NCBI RefSeq assembly: GCF_001884735.1
Contig: NZ_MJAP01000012.1
Coordinates: forward strand, 62,001-126,000
Reading direction: 5' to 3'
Origin: Natronohydrobacter thiooxidans
GTDB lineage: Bacteria > Pseudomonadota > Alphaproteobacteria > Rhodobacterales > Rhodobacteraceae
DNA length: 64,000 nucleotides
A program made the position numbers and the translations under genes. Under the pieces are notes generated by a model. It was not told the DNA's origin and made no database searches. It saw only the letters and a list, made by a program, of their open reading frames with translations. Below, one piece after another: positions 33,615-42,012 of the stretch (position 1 is the stretch's first letter; each line of letters begins with the position of its first letter).

Positions 33615-34409
33615 ATGATGAAGGACAGCGCACAGCCCGGCAACCGCGTCATCCGCCTGGAGCGGGATGGCGATATCGCGACATTGGTCTTTGACCGGCC
33701 GGAAAAGCGCAATGCCATGAATGACGCGCTGGTGGATGAACTGGACGCGTTTTTCTCGAATCCGCCCGAGGGGGTGCGTGTGGTGATCCTGCGCGGCGAG
33801 GGCGGGCATTTCTGTTCCGGGCTCGACCTTGCCGAACATGAGCATCGCGCGCCGATCGAGGGTGTCTTTCATTCCCGCAACTGGCACCGCGTGTCGGAAC
33901 TGATCGAGTTCGGGCCGCTGCCGGTCATTTCGGTGCTGACCGGCGCGGTCATCGGCGGCGGGCTGGAGATCGCCGCCTCGACCCATGTGCGGATTGCCGA
34001 GCCCTCCACCCGTTTCCAGCTCCCCGAAGGGCTGCGCGGGATCTTCGTCGGCGGGGGTGCCACAGTGCGCGTGGGGCGTATTCTGGGCGCTGACCGGATG
34101 CGCGAAATGATGCTGACAGGGCGCAGCTATGGCGCGGAAGAAGGACTTGCTCTGGGGCTTGCGCATTATGCCGTGGGCGAGGGCGAGGGGCTCGCGCTGG
34201 CGCAGAAACTCGCGCGCAAGATCGCGGATAATGCGCCTTTCTCGAATTACCTGATGATCAACGCGATCTCGCGCATCAACGACATGTCCCGCGGAGACGG
34301 GCTGTTCACCGAAAGTCTGGCCGCCGCGCTGGTGCAGACCTCGGATGGCGCGAAAGAAGGATTGCGGGCCTTTCTGGAGAAAAGGCCGCCCAAGTTTCGA
34401 CCGGATTGA
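33615..34409 (+). CDS. Crotonase-family p-hydroxycinnamoyl-CoA hydratase candidate
   Basis: 264 residues of the enoyl-CoA hydratase superfamily: DRPEKRNAMNDALVDEL, oxyanion segment GEGGHFCSGLDLAE, IGGGLEIAASTHVRIAEPST with the acid in FQLPEGLRGIFVGGGA. The second catalytic acid is in the usual loop. By context it hydrates feruloyl/coumaroyl-CoA. Whether it also cleaves to the aldehyde (Ech lyase) is unknown; the accompanying SDR and hydrolase favour a hydratase-only enzyme. Start ATG 33615 or 33618. Confidence 0.82.
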   Translation: MMKDSAQPGNRVIRLERDGDIATLVFDRPEKRNAMNDALVDELDAFFSNPPEGVRVVILRGEGGHFCSGLDLAEHEHRAPIEGVFHSRNWHRVSELIEFGPLPVISVLTGAVIGGGLEIAASTHVRIAEPSTRFQLPEGLRGIFVGGGATVRVGRILGADRMREMMLTGRSYGAEEGLALGLAHYAVGEGEGLALAQKLARKIADNAPFSNYLMINAISRINDMSRGDGLFTESLAAALVQTSDGAKEGLRAFLEKRPPKFRPD

Positions 34410-34476
34410 TCCGGCGAATACAGGGGGCCGGAGACCCCTTGATTTTACCGAAAGATCACAAACTGGGAGGAGAACC

Positions 34477-35508
34477 ATGAAAAGAAGACAGTTGCTCGCA
34501 AGCCTCGCGCTCGGGGCTGCACTCGCAATGCCGGGCGTTGCATCGGCGCAGGAGGTGACGCTGCGCCTGCACCAGTTCCTGCCGCCCTATGCGCCGGTGC
34601 CTGCGATGATCCTGCGCCCCTGGGCCGATGCGATCGAGGAAGCCTCTGAAGGGCGCATTCATATCCAGCATTTCGACTCCATGTCGCTGGGCGGGCGTCC
34701 TGCGGAACTGATTGATCAGGCGCGTGACGGCGTGGTTGACCTGTCCATGACGCTGGTGGGGTACACGCCCGGCCGCTTCCCCCGCTCGGAAGTGTTTGAG
34801 CTGCCCTTCATGATGACGAGCCCCGTGGCCACGGCGAAAGCATTCTGGGAAATGGTCGAAACCGACTTTCAGAACAACGAATTCGAGGATGTGAAAATCC
34901 TTGGTGCCTGGAACCACGGCCCCGGCATGATCCATTCACGGACTCCGGTCGAGAAACTGGAAGACATGCGCGGCCTCAGCCTGCGCGGACCGACCCGTAT
35001 CATCAATGACCTGCTGGCCGAACTGGGCGCAGAGCCGGTGGGCATGCCCTTGCCCGCGATCCCGGAATCGCTGTCGCGCGGCGTGGTCGCGGCGACCGTG
35101 CTGCCCTGGGAAGTGACCACCTCGATCCGGCTGGCAGAGCTGGTCGGGCATCACACCGAATTCGCCAGCAGTGAATCGCTCTACACTGCGACGATCATCC
35201 TCGCGATGAACAAGGACCGCTACGAAGCCCTGCCCGAGGATCTGCGCGCGATCATCGACGCGGAATCGGGCGAGAAGCTGTCGGCATTCGCGTCGCAGGT
35301 GATGTGGGACATGGATGCGCCCGCCCGCGAGGCCGCGGTGGAGCAGGGTAACAACATTGTCACACTGGATGATGCGGAAATCGACCGCTGGAAAGAAGCG
35401 GCAACCCCGGTCTATGATCGCTGGGTGGCGGATATGGAGCGTCAGGGCATCGACGGGGCCGCGCTGATCGAGCGGGCGCGCGAACTGATCGCGGCGCATG
35501 GCGGCTAA
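34477..35508 (+). CDS. dctP: TRAP transporter substrate-binding protein (DctP-type), aromatic acid locus
   Basis: 343 residues: signal peptide (QLLASLALGAALAMPGVASA), DctP fold with LRLHQFLPPYAPVPAMILRP, ELPFMMTSPVATAKAFWEMV and the Arg-containing segment LSLRGPTRIINDLLAELGAE. GGGAGGAG lies 7 bp before ATG 34477. Follows the crotonase by 67 bp on the same strand. Likely substrate: hydroxycinnamate or another lignin aromatic, by analogy with TarPQM; inferred from context. Confidence 0.9.
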   Translation: MKRRQLLASLALGAALAMPGVASAQEVTLRLHQFLPPYAPVPAMILRPWADAIEEASEGRIHIQHFDSMSLGGRPAELIDQARDGVVDLSMTLVGYTPGRFPRSEVFELPFMMTSPVATAKAFWEMVETDFQNNEFEDVKILGAWNHGPGMIHSRTPVEKLEDMRGLSLRGPTRIINDLLAELGAEPVGMPLPAIPESLSRGVVAATVLPWEVTTSIRLAELVGHHTEFASSESLYTATIILAMNKDRYEALPEDLRAIIDAESGEKLSAFASQVMWDMDAPAREAAVEQGNNIVTLDDAEIDRWKEAATPVYDRWVADMERQGIDGAALIERARELIAAHGG

Positions 35509-35571
35509 GCCAGGCTGAGCAGAAGCCGGACGCGCGGCATTGTCGCGCGTCCTCGTGCCGGGGAGAGAGGC

Positions 35572-36084
35572 ATGTATCGGCATCTCACGCGAGTTGTTGA
35601 CGGGCTGGCGCGCGGGCTGGCATTGCTGGGGGGCGCCGTCCTTCTGGTATTGATCGTGCTTACCTGCGTGTCGATCGCCGGTCGCGCGCTGATGTGGCTC
35701 GATATCGGGCTGCGGCCCCTGCGCGGCATCTATGACTATACCGAGATCGGCATGGCCGTGGCGATCTTCGCCTTTCTGCCCATTGCACAGATGCGCGAGA
35801 TCCATGCCCGCGTCGATCTGTTCGAGAAGGCGATGCCGGACCGGCTCAACCGGTTCTTCGATCTGCTGTTCAATATCGGCATGCTGGTCGTGGCTGCGGT
35901 CGGCACCTGGCGGCTCTATCTGGGGATGCTGGACCGTATGCGCTTTGGTGATACCTCGGTTATCGCGCAGATCCCGATCTGGCAGGCCTATGCGCTGAGT
36001 CTGCTGGGGGGCTGCGGTTTTGTGCTTGTAGCCGCTTTCTGCGTGCTGCGGTCAGGGCGTCGGCTGGCCGGTCTGCCGGATTAG
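35572..36084 (+). CDS. dctQ: TRAP transporter small permease (DctQ-type), aromatic acid locus
   Basis: 170 residues with four membrane helices and the DctQ segment IAQMREIHARVDLFEKAMP. GAGAGAGG precedes the ATG. Lies 63 bp after dctP and 9 bp before dctM on the same strand; pairs with DctM in the inner membrane. Confidence 0.88.
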   Translation: MYRHLTRVVDGLARGLALLGGAVLLVLIVLTCVSIAGRALMWLDIGLRPLRGIYDYTEIGMAVAIFAFLPIAQMREIHARVDLFEKAMPDRLNRFFDLLFNIGMLVVAAVGTWRLYLGMLDRMRFGDTSVIAQIPIWQAYALSLLGGCGFVLVAAFCVLRSGRRLAGLPD

Positions 36085-36093
36085 GAAAGACTC

Positions 36094-37425
36094 ATGTCCA
36101 ATATCGAACTCGCGCTGTGGTCCTTTCCGGTCCTGCTGATTCTGGTCTTCCTGCGCATGCCGATCGCACTGGCGATGATCTCGCTGGGCATCGGCGGCAC
36201 CTGGATGGTCATGGGCACACCGCTGATGACGCTCAACCAGCTCAAGACGCTGACCTTCGGGACGTTTTCCAATTACTCCTACTCGATCATTCCGCTGTTC
36301 CTGCTGATGGGGCAATTCGCGACGATCTCGGGCATGTCCTCGGCACTGTTCCGCGCCGCAGAGAGCTTTCTGGGCCATCGCAAAGGCGGTATGGCGATGT
36401 CATCTATCGGCGCCTGCGCCGGGTTCGGGGCGATCTGCGGCTCGTCACTGGCCACAGCGGCCACAATGGGGCAGGTCGCCCTGCCAGAACTGCGCCGCTA
36501 CGGCTATCCCGGCTCGCTGGCCACCGGCACGCTGGCGGCAGGCGGCACGCTGGGTATCCTGATCCCGCCCTCGGTGATTCTGGTCATCTATGCGATCCTC
36601 GCCGAACAGAATATCGAGAAGCTCTTCATCGCCGCCATCGTGCCGGGGCTGCTGGCGGCACTGGGCTACATCCTTGCGATTTCGGTCTGGGTGCGGGTTT
36701 ATCCGAACAGCGCCGCCGTACGCGAACGCGTCGCCTGGCCAGAGCGGTTGCGCGCGCTGGCCAGAATCTGGCCGGTCATGGTGGTTTTTGTGGCGGTTGT
36801 AGGCGGCATCTATACCGGTATTTTCACCCCGACAGAAGCTGCGGCAATCGGCGCGGCGGGCACGGGGATAATCGCGCTGGCCTCGGGACAGATGACCTGG
36901 GCGCGGCTCGGTGATGCGATCCTGTCAACGGCCTCCTCCACGGCAATGATCTTCCTGATCATCCTTGGCGCCGCGCTCTACAACAGCTTCCTGTCGCTGA
37001 CGCAATTGCCCAGTCTGGCTTCGGCCTGGATGGCGGGACAAGGGTTGTCGCCCTGGCTGGTGCTGGCCCTCGTGCTGGTGATGTATCTGCTGCTGGGCTG
37101 CGTCATGGATTCGCTGTCCATGGTACTCCTGACTGTGCCGATCATCTTCCCGATCATGCTGGCACTCGATTTCGGGATGACCCCGGCAGAATTCGGCCTG
37201 TGGTTTGGTATCCTTGTTCTGATCGTGGTCGAGGTCGGGCTGATCACGCCACCGGTGGGGATGAATCTCTTCATCATCAACTCGATGGACCGCGCCACGC
37301 CGATCCGCGAAACCTTCATCGGGGCGCTGCCCTTCGTGGCGACGGATCTGATCCGGGTGGTCATCCTCGTGGCCTTCCCCTCGATCACGCTGGGGCTGGT
37401 CTGGGTTCTGGACGCATTCAGGTGA
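36094..37425 (+). CDS. dctM: TRAP transporter large permease (DctM-type), aromatic acid locus
   Basis: 443 residues, about 12 membrane helices, with GAICGSSLATAATMGQVALP, AAGGTLGILIPPSVILVIYA and VVEVGLITPPVGMNLFIINS. Channel subunit of the second TRAP system in the window; only moderately similar to the malonate DctM by eye. Convergent with the ferredoxin reductase gene across a palindromic hairpin. Confidence 0.92.
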   Translation: MSNIELALWSFPVLLILVFLRMPIALAMISLGIGGTWMVMGTPLMTLNQLKTLTFGTFSNYSYSIIPLFLLMGQFATISGMSSALFRAAESFLGHRKGGMAMSSIGACAGFGAICGSSLATAATMGQVALPELRRYGYPGSLATGTLAAGGTLGILIPPSVILVIYAILAEQNIEKLFIAAIVPGLLAALGYILAISVWVRVYPNSAAVRERVAWPERLRALARIWPVMVVFVAVVGGIYTGIFTPTEAAAIGAAGTGIIALASGQMTWARLGDAILSTASSTAMIFLIILGAALYNSFLSLTQLPSLASAWMAGQGLSPWLVLALVLVMYLLLGCVMDSLSMVLLTVPIIFPIMLALDFGMTPAEFGLWFGILVLIVVEVGLITPPVGMNLFIINSMDRATPIRETFIGALPFVATDLIRVVILVAFPSITLGLVWVLDAFR

Positions 37426-37454
37426 GCCGGGTTCTCTGACCAACCAAGGCAAAA

Positions 37455-37480
37455 CGCCCGGACAGGTACCTGTCCGGGCG
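37455..37480. terminator. Perfect 26-bp palindromic hairpin between convergent genes
   Basis: 13-bp arms with no loop bases apart from the central GGTACC, which must open to fold. It lies 30 bp after dctM and 31 bp before the reductase stop. AAAA precedes it on the plus strand, giving a U-tract for minus-strand transcripts. Probably a bidirectional terminator. Confidence 0.7.
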
Positions 37481-37510
37481 GCGATCATGGCTATCATCCT
37501 CTGGTCCGTG

Positions 37511-38707
37511 TCAGGCTGCGCCCGCTGCCTGAGGCGCGGCGATTGCGCTGATCTGATCAAGCGCAACAGGGTCATTCCCGGCCAGAAGCTTGCGCGCCCT
37601 GATATGGATACCCGGTTTGTTGAGGGTTTCGACAGCCACCACATCTGGCCCGCGCAGGCGCGCGACCACCCCGTCCTGCAACAGGATATCGGTGCAATCA
37701 TTCCCGCCCAATCCGGCGATCTGCAGTTTGATATCGGCCTGATCAGACCAGAACCACGGCAAGGCGCCATATGCGGTGCTTGTCCCCCGCACCAGATTGG
37801 CCGCGATCAGCCTAGCCTGATCGGTTGCCGCCTGCACGCTTTCAAGCCGGATATGCGCCCCCGTACGCGGATCGAGGAAACACGCACAATCGCCCAGGGC
37901 AAAGATGGCCGGATCCGAGCTGCGCAGCGTCGCGTCAACCCGGACGCCGTTCTCCACCACCAGCCCTGCCGCTTCCGCCAAATCGCTATTCGGGCGCACC
38001 CCGGCGGCCAGAAGCACCAGATCGGCCGGAACCGTTCCGCCATTGGCCAATGTGACCGCATCCGGCGCGATCCGGGTGGCGGCGTGACCAAGGATTAGCT
38101 CTGTGCCCCAATCCTGATGCAGACGCGCGAAATGCGCCGAGATCGCAGGCGACACCGCCCGCGCCATCAGCCGGGGCGCGGCCTCGATCACGCTCACGCC
38201 ATGCCCGAGCTTGCGGGCCATGGCGGCAAATTCCAGCCCGATGAACCCGCCCCCGATCACAGCGATCCGGCGCTTGGTGGCAAGGGCTGCACGCAATCGC
38301 GCGGCATCCGCCAGAGTGCGCAGATCCAGCGCATGCTCCAGCCCTTCGATGGGGGGGCGCAGATTGCGCGCGCCGGTCGCCAGCACGAGCGCGTCATAGC
38401 CCAGCCGCATCGTCCCTTGCGGGCCATACGCGATCACTTGGCCTGCCGCCCGGTCGATCCCTTCGACCCGCGTCTCGGTCAGATAGGTGATATCCTTCGT
38501 GCGAAAGAAGCTCTCCGGGCGCAGCGTCAGGGCCTCTGCCTTGCCCTCCAGCAGATAGGCTTTCGACAGGGGCGGACGCTGATAGGGCAGGCCGGGTTCA
38601 GCACCGATCAGCGTGATCGCGCCGGAAAACCCCTCTTGCCGCAGGCTGATCGCCGCCTGCAACCCGCCCTGACCCGCACCGATGATGATGACCGACGCGA
38701 GGGTCAA
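37511..38707 (-). CDS. Ferredoxin--NAD(P)+ reductase (putidaredoxin reductase-like)
   Basis: 398 residues: FAD motif VIIIGAGQGGLQAAISLRQE, second nucleotide motif IAVIGGGFIGLEFAAMARKL, and VFALGDCACFLD-type FAD segment near residue 275, with a C-terminal WSDQADIKLQIAG interface region. It passes electrons from NAD(P)H to the adjacent [2Fe-2S] ferredoxin for the P450. Start is probably TTG at 38707, overlapping the ferredoxin stop as TTGA; no ATG or GTG start gives the glycine motif at the proper distance. Confidence 0.85.
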   Translation of the reverse strand: MTLASVIIIGAGQGGLQAAISLRQEGFSGAITLIGAEPGLPYQRPPLSKAYLLEGKAEALTLRPESFFRTKDITYLTETRVEGIDRAAGQVIAYGPQGTMRLGYDALVLATGARNLRPPIEGLEHALDLRTLADAARLRAALATKRRIAVIGGGFIGLEFAAMARKLGHGVSVIEAAPRLMARAVSPAISAHFARLHQDWGTELILGHAATRIAPDAVTLANGGTVPADLVLLAAGVRPNSDLAEAAGLVVENGVRVDATLRSSDPAIFALGDCACFLDPRTGAHIRLESVQAATDQARLIAANLVRGTSTAYGALPWFWSDQADIKLQIAGLGGNDCTDILLQDGVVARLRGPDVVAVETLNKPGIHIRARKLLAGNDPVALDQISAIAAPQAAGAA

Positions 38708-39027
38708 ATCTGATCCTCGGGCAGGCGCACGACAAGACCATCCAGCGCCCCGGTCAGCGGGATCTGACACGAGAGGCGTGAATATTGCGTTACCTCTGAT
38801 GCGGCCCCTTCCAGCATGTCTTCCTCGCCGGATACGCGCTCACCGGTGCGCCCGGCCCAATCGGGCTCGACATAGCAGTGACAGGTTGCGCACATCATCG
38901 CCCCGCCACATTCGCCGACAATCCCCTCGACATCGTTGGCCAATGCCACGCGCATGACGCTTTCGCCTTCCGGCGCATCGATTTCCGTGCGTGTGCCGTC
39001 AGCGGCGATATAGATGACTTTTACCAT
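38704..39027 (-). CDS. [2Fe-2S] ferredoxin (putidaredoxin/adrenodoxin type)
   Basis: 107 residues with the vertebrate-type cluster ligands: CGGAMMCATC followed by a fourth Cys in SRLSCQIPL (Cys-x5-Cys-x2-Cys...Cys). Motif EGESVMRVALANDVEGIVGE is typical for P450-serving ferredoxins. Electron carrier between the reductase and the P450. The gene order P450-ferredoxin-reductase is tight (22 bp, then 4-nt overlap). Confidence 0.93.
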   Translation of the reverse strand: MVKVIYIAADGTRTEIDAPEGESVMRVALANDVEGIVGECGGAMMCATCHCYVEPDWAGRTGERVSGEEDMLEGAASEVTQYSRLSCQIPLTGALDGLVVRLPEDQI

Positions 39028-39049
39028 TTCTGTCTTCCCTGCATTGCCT

Positions 39050-40225
39050 TCAGTTCAAGATGACCGGCAGATTGATCGGCCCGCGAAAGCCGAAGCCCTT
39101 CCAAGCGACCAGATCCCGATCCACCAGCCGCATGTCAGGAAAGCGGTCAAAGAGCATCGGCAGGATGATCTTGCCCACCGTCCGCCGCGCGATATGGGCC
39201 CCGGCGCAATGATGCGGCCCGTTGCCGAAAGCCTGATGCGGATTCTTGTCGCGGAAAACGAAGAATTCTTCGCCATTCTCGTAGAGGTCTTCGTCGCGGT
39301 TGGCCGAAGCCTGCACGGTCATCACTGTCTCGCCCTTGGGAATGTCGAAACCGCCCAGTTCCGTATCCTCGGTCACAAGGCGCGAGCTGACCTGAATCGG
39401 CGCGACCCAGCGGATGGCTTCCTCGAATGCCTTGCCCCAGGCTTCCTGCGCGCGTACCTCGGCCAGCTGGTCAGGATTGTCCAAGAGCCCGAAGAGCACG
39501 GTCGCCAGCGCGTCGCGCGGCTCGTTGATCCCGCCGCCGATGGCGATCTTCAGATTGGCGTAGATCTGGCTCATCGGAATCGGGTTCGCGGCGGTGAGCA
39601 TCACCGAATAGGCCGTCCCGTCCGCATCCGCGATCCGCTGCGGCGCAAGCCGGTCGAACAGCGCATCCATTTCGTCATTGGCCTCATCCGACAGGGCGAA
39701 CAGCTCGGGTTTCCAGCCAAAATTGCCCGCGCCGTCAATGATCCGCTGCGACCAGCGCTGCATTTCCGCATCCGTCGCCTCGGGAATCCCGAGAATATGG
39801 GCAAGAATGCGCGCGGCAAGCGGGCCGCACAGCGTGGCGAAAAGATCCACCACTTCGCCGCGCGGCAGCCGCGCGATGTAATCCTGCGCCAGTTGCTCGT
39901 AAAGCGGTGCCCAATCCGTCTGAATCCGCTTGGGCGAGAAAGCGGGCATCATGGCCATGCGCTCGGCCATATGCTCCGGCCCGTCCTTGCGCATCAGCGT
40001 ATGCGCCCGCAGCGCAGGGCGCATCGGTGTATTCGGATCGTTGCTGCTGAACAGCAGCGGGTTGTCCTTCACCGCGCGGGTGAGGTCGGCCTTGGTCAGA
40101 AGCGTGCGCTTGACCGAGGCCACACGCATGACCGGCGCTTCGGCACGAAGCCTGCGATAGATCGGATAGGGATCGTCGATCAGTTGCGTGATCGTGATTG
40201 TCTCGTCCAGCGGGGCCAGTGGCAT
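39050..40225 (-). CDS. Cytochrome P450, candidate aryl-ether O-demethylase
   Basis: 391 residues, bacterial class I P450: heme loop HQAFGNGPHHCAGAHIARR (Cys ligand), ExxR in EEAIRWVAPIQVSSR. In helix I the usual acid-Thr pair is replaced by Glu-Pro (IAIGGGINEPRDALATVLFG). The same Glu-Pro and the C-terminal GFGFRGP are recalled from the guaiacol O-demethylase GcoA (CYP255A), suggesting an aryl-O-dealkylase. GGGAGGA precedes ATG 40225. Divergent from a LysR regulator. Next to ferulate genes, a methoxylated aromatic substrate is plausible but unproven. Confidence 0.85.
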   Translation of the reverse strand: MPLAPLDETITITQLIDDPYPIYRRLRAEAPVMRVASVKRTLLTKADLTRAVKDNPLLFSSNDPNTPMRPALRAHTLMRKDGPEHMAERMAMMPAFSPKRIQTDWAPLYEQLAQDYIARLPRGEVVDLFATLCGPLAARILAHILGIPEATDAEMQRWSQRIIDGAGNFGWKPELFALSDEANDEMDALFDRLAPQRIADADGTAYSVMLTAANPIPMSQIYANLKIAIGGGINEPRDALATVLFGLLDNPDQLAEVRAQEAWGKAFEEAIRWVAPIQVSSRLVTEDTELGGFDIPKGETVMTVQASANRDEDLYENGEEFFVFRDKNPHQAFGNGPHHCAGAHIARRTVGKIILPMLFDRFPDMRLVDRDLVAWKGFGFRGPINLPVILN

Positions 40226-40300
40226 ATCTTCCTCCCAAACAGTGATGGGAAGAATAGCCCGCGCCCTATTGTCACTCCAGACGATGTAATTACTATATGC

Positions 40301-40317
40301 CATCAAAAAATTTGATG
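40301..40317. promoter_or_regulatory. Inverted repeat between P450 and LysR genes
   Basis: CATCAAA-AAA-TTTGATG (7-bp perfect arms, 3-bp spacer) 10 bp before the LysR ATG, in the 102-bp divergent region. Possible LysR autoregulatory or activation site; does not match the T-N11-A form exactly. Confidence 0.55.
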
Positions 40318-40327
40318 GAGTTGTGCC

Positions 40328-41236
40328 ATGGGCGCGAAGCCCGATCCCAGAACACTCGATTTTCTGTCATTGGAAACGCTGCAACTGGTGCACCAGCTTG
40401 GATCGTTCACCGCCGCTGCCGAGCGGCTGGATGTGAACCAATCCGCCGTCAGCTACACGATTTCCAAACTGCGCAAGGCATTTGGCGATCCGCTTTTCGT
40501 GCGTGAAGCGGGCAAACAGGCGGCAACCGAGCGCTGCCGTCAACTTCTGGAAGCGTCAGGGCAAATTCTGGACCTGCTGGAGCATATGGCGCAACCCGCA
40601 GAGTTCGACCCGAGAGAGCCGGGTCAAAGCGTCACCATCGCCTGCAACTATTACGAGCGGATCCTGTTGATCCCCGCCATCCTCGCCGAAATCCGCCGCC
40701 AGAGCGACAGCCTTCAGGTCAAGATCATCAATGCCTTTGCCGAAGGGCATTCCCTGCTTCTCAACCGTCAGGCCGATATGCTGATCGGTCCTTTTGCCCG
40801 CACTGAAACGGGGTTTCAGAGCCGGCTTTTGCTGGTTGAACATTATGCCTGTCTGATGGACCCCGCCCATGCCTTCGCCGCAAAGCCGGTCGGGCTGGAC
40901 GATTATCTCGCGTTCCAGCATGTCCTGATCAACTATGGCGGCAACTGGAAATCCGCCTATCTGGAGGAACTCGAAGCCGCAAAGCTGAGCATCACACCGG
41001 CCCTGACCGTGCCCAGCCCTGCGGGTCTGCCGGAACTGATTTCAGGCTCGAACCTCGTCGCCACGATCCCGTCGCGCCTTGGGCGCAAGATCGCGGGCGG
41101 ACTGACCCTGATGGATTGCCCGGTCAGAAGCCGGTTTCGCTTGTCGCTCGTCTGGGCCTCAAGCACACATATGTCACCCAAGCATATCTGGCTGCGCGAG
41201 ATCATCCACAATGTCAGCAGCACATTCCGGGCCTGA
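40328..41236 (+). CDS. LysR-family transcriptional regulator
   Basis: 302 residues: N-terminal winged helix-turn-helix (GSFTAAAERLDVNQSAVSYT, ISKLRKAFGDPLFVREAG) and a C-terminal substrate-binding domain (DMLIGPFART; LPELISGSNLVATIPSRLGR). Position divergent from the P450-ferredoxin-reductase genes suggests it controls them, probably in response to an aromatic effector (inference). It converges with cobF with a 41-bp gap. Confidence 0.88.
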   Translation: MGAKPDPRTLDFLSLETLQLVHQLGSFTAAAERLDVNQSAVSYTISKLRKAFGDPLFVREAGKQAATERCRQLLEASGQILDLLEHMAQPAEFDPREPGQSVTIACNYYERILLIPAILAEIRRQSDSLQVKIINAFAEGHSLLLNRQADMLIGPFARTETGFQSRLLLVEHYACLMDPAHAFAAKPVGLDDYLAFQHVLINYGGNWKSAYLEELEAAKLSITPALTVPSPAGLPELISGSNLVATIPSRLGRKIAGGLTLMDCPVRSRFRLSLVWASSTHMSPKHIWLREIIHNVSSTFRA

Positions 41237-41277
41237 GCGCGGGAAAACTGCCCTCACCTGTCGCAACTGCGCCTCGG

Positions 41278-42012
41278 TCAAACGCTTCGAAGCAGATAGG
41301 TATCCATGATCCATCCATGCTGCAAACGCGCCTCTGCGCGGGCAGCGACAATACGCGGTGCAGCCTCCGCCAAAGGGCCACTGACCAGCAGTTGTTCCGG
41401 CATGCCCAGAAAGGCGCCCCACCAGATATGAAGCCCCGGCACCTCCAGTCGCTGGAAACTGCACTCCCCATCCAGCATCACCACCACGGTTTCGGCCCCG
41501 TCGGGCCAACCCTGATCGCGCAGCCGGCGTCCTGTGGTGACGATGACCGTGCCGTTCACCGTGTTGAACGGAATGGCATGGGCAGCGGTCAGGGCCTGCA
41601 GCGCGGTAATGCCGGGCACCACCCGAAGGCGCGGCGCAGGGCTCAGCCGCGCGGCAATGCGCAGGGTTGAATCGTAGAGCCCCGGATCGCCCCAGACCAG
41701 CAGCGCGACCGGCCCGTCAGGGGTTTCGCGCGCAAGCGTCGCGGCCCAGAGCGCGGCGATTTCATCATGCCATCGCTGGACACGTTCGCCATAGGGCAAG
41801 CTTTCGTCACGCAGCGGCATGTCGAATTCCACGACGCGGGCCTGGCACTCAAGGGCCGCAAGGATCTGATGCCGAAGATCTGCCAGATCCCCCTTGCCCG
41901 GCCCTTTGCGCGGCACCATGATCAGCGCGGCCTGTCGCAGCGCAGTGCGGGCCTCCAGCGTGACATGATCGGGGTTGCCGGTGCCGATGCCGATGAGCCA
42001 CAGATCAATCAT
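41278..42012 (-). CDS. cobF: Precorrin-6A synthase (deacetylating)
   Basis: 244 residues of the cobalamin methyltransferase fold: IDLWLIGIGTGNPDHVTLEA at the start, LVWGDPGLYDST, VVPGITALQALTAAHAIPFN. CobF methylates C1 of precorrin-5 and releases the acetyl group, a step specific to the aerobic pathway. ATG 42012 overlaps the cobA end by 8 nt. Last gene of the cob operon. Confidence 0.93.
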   Translation of the reverse strand: MIDLWLIGIGTGNPDHVTLEARTALRQAALIMVPRKGPGKGDLADLRHQILAALECQARVVEFDMPLRDESLPYGERVQRWHDEIAALWAATLARETPDGPVALLVWGDPGLYDSTLRIAARLSPAPRLRVVPGITALQALTAAHAIPFNTVNGTVIVTTGRRLRDQGWPDGAETVVVMLDGECSFQRLEVPGLHIWWGAFLGMPEQLLVSGPLAEAAPRIVAARAEARLQHGWIMDTYLLRSV

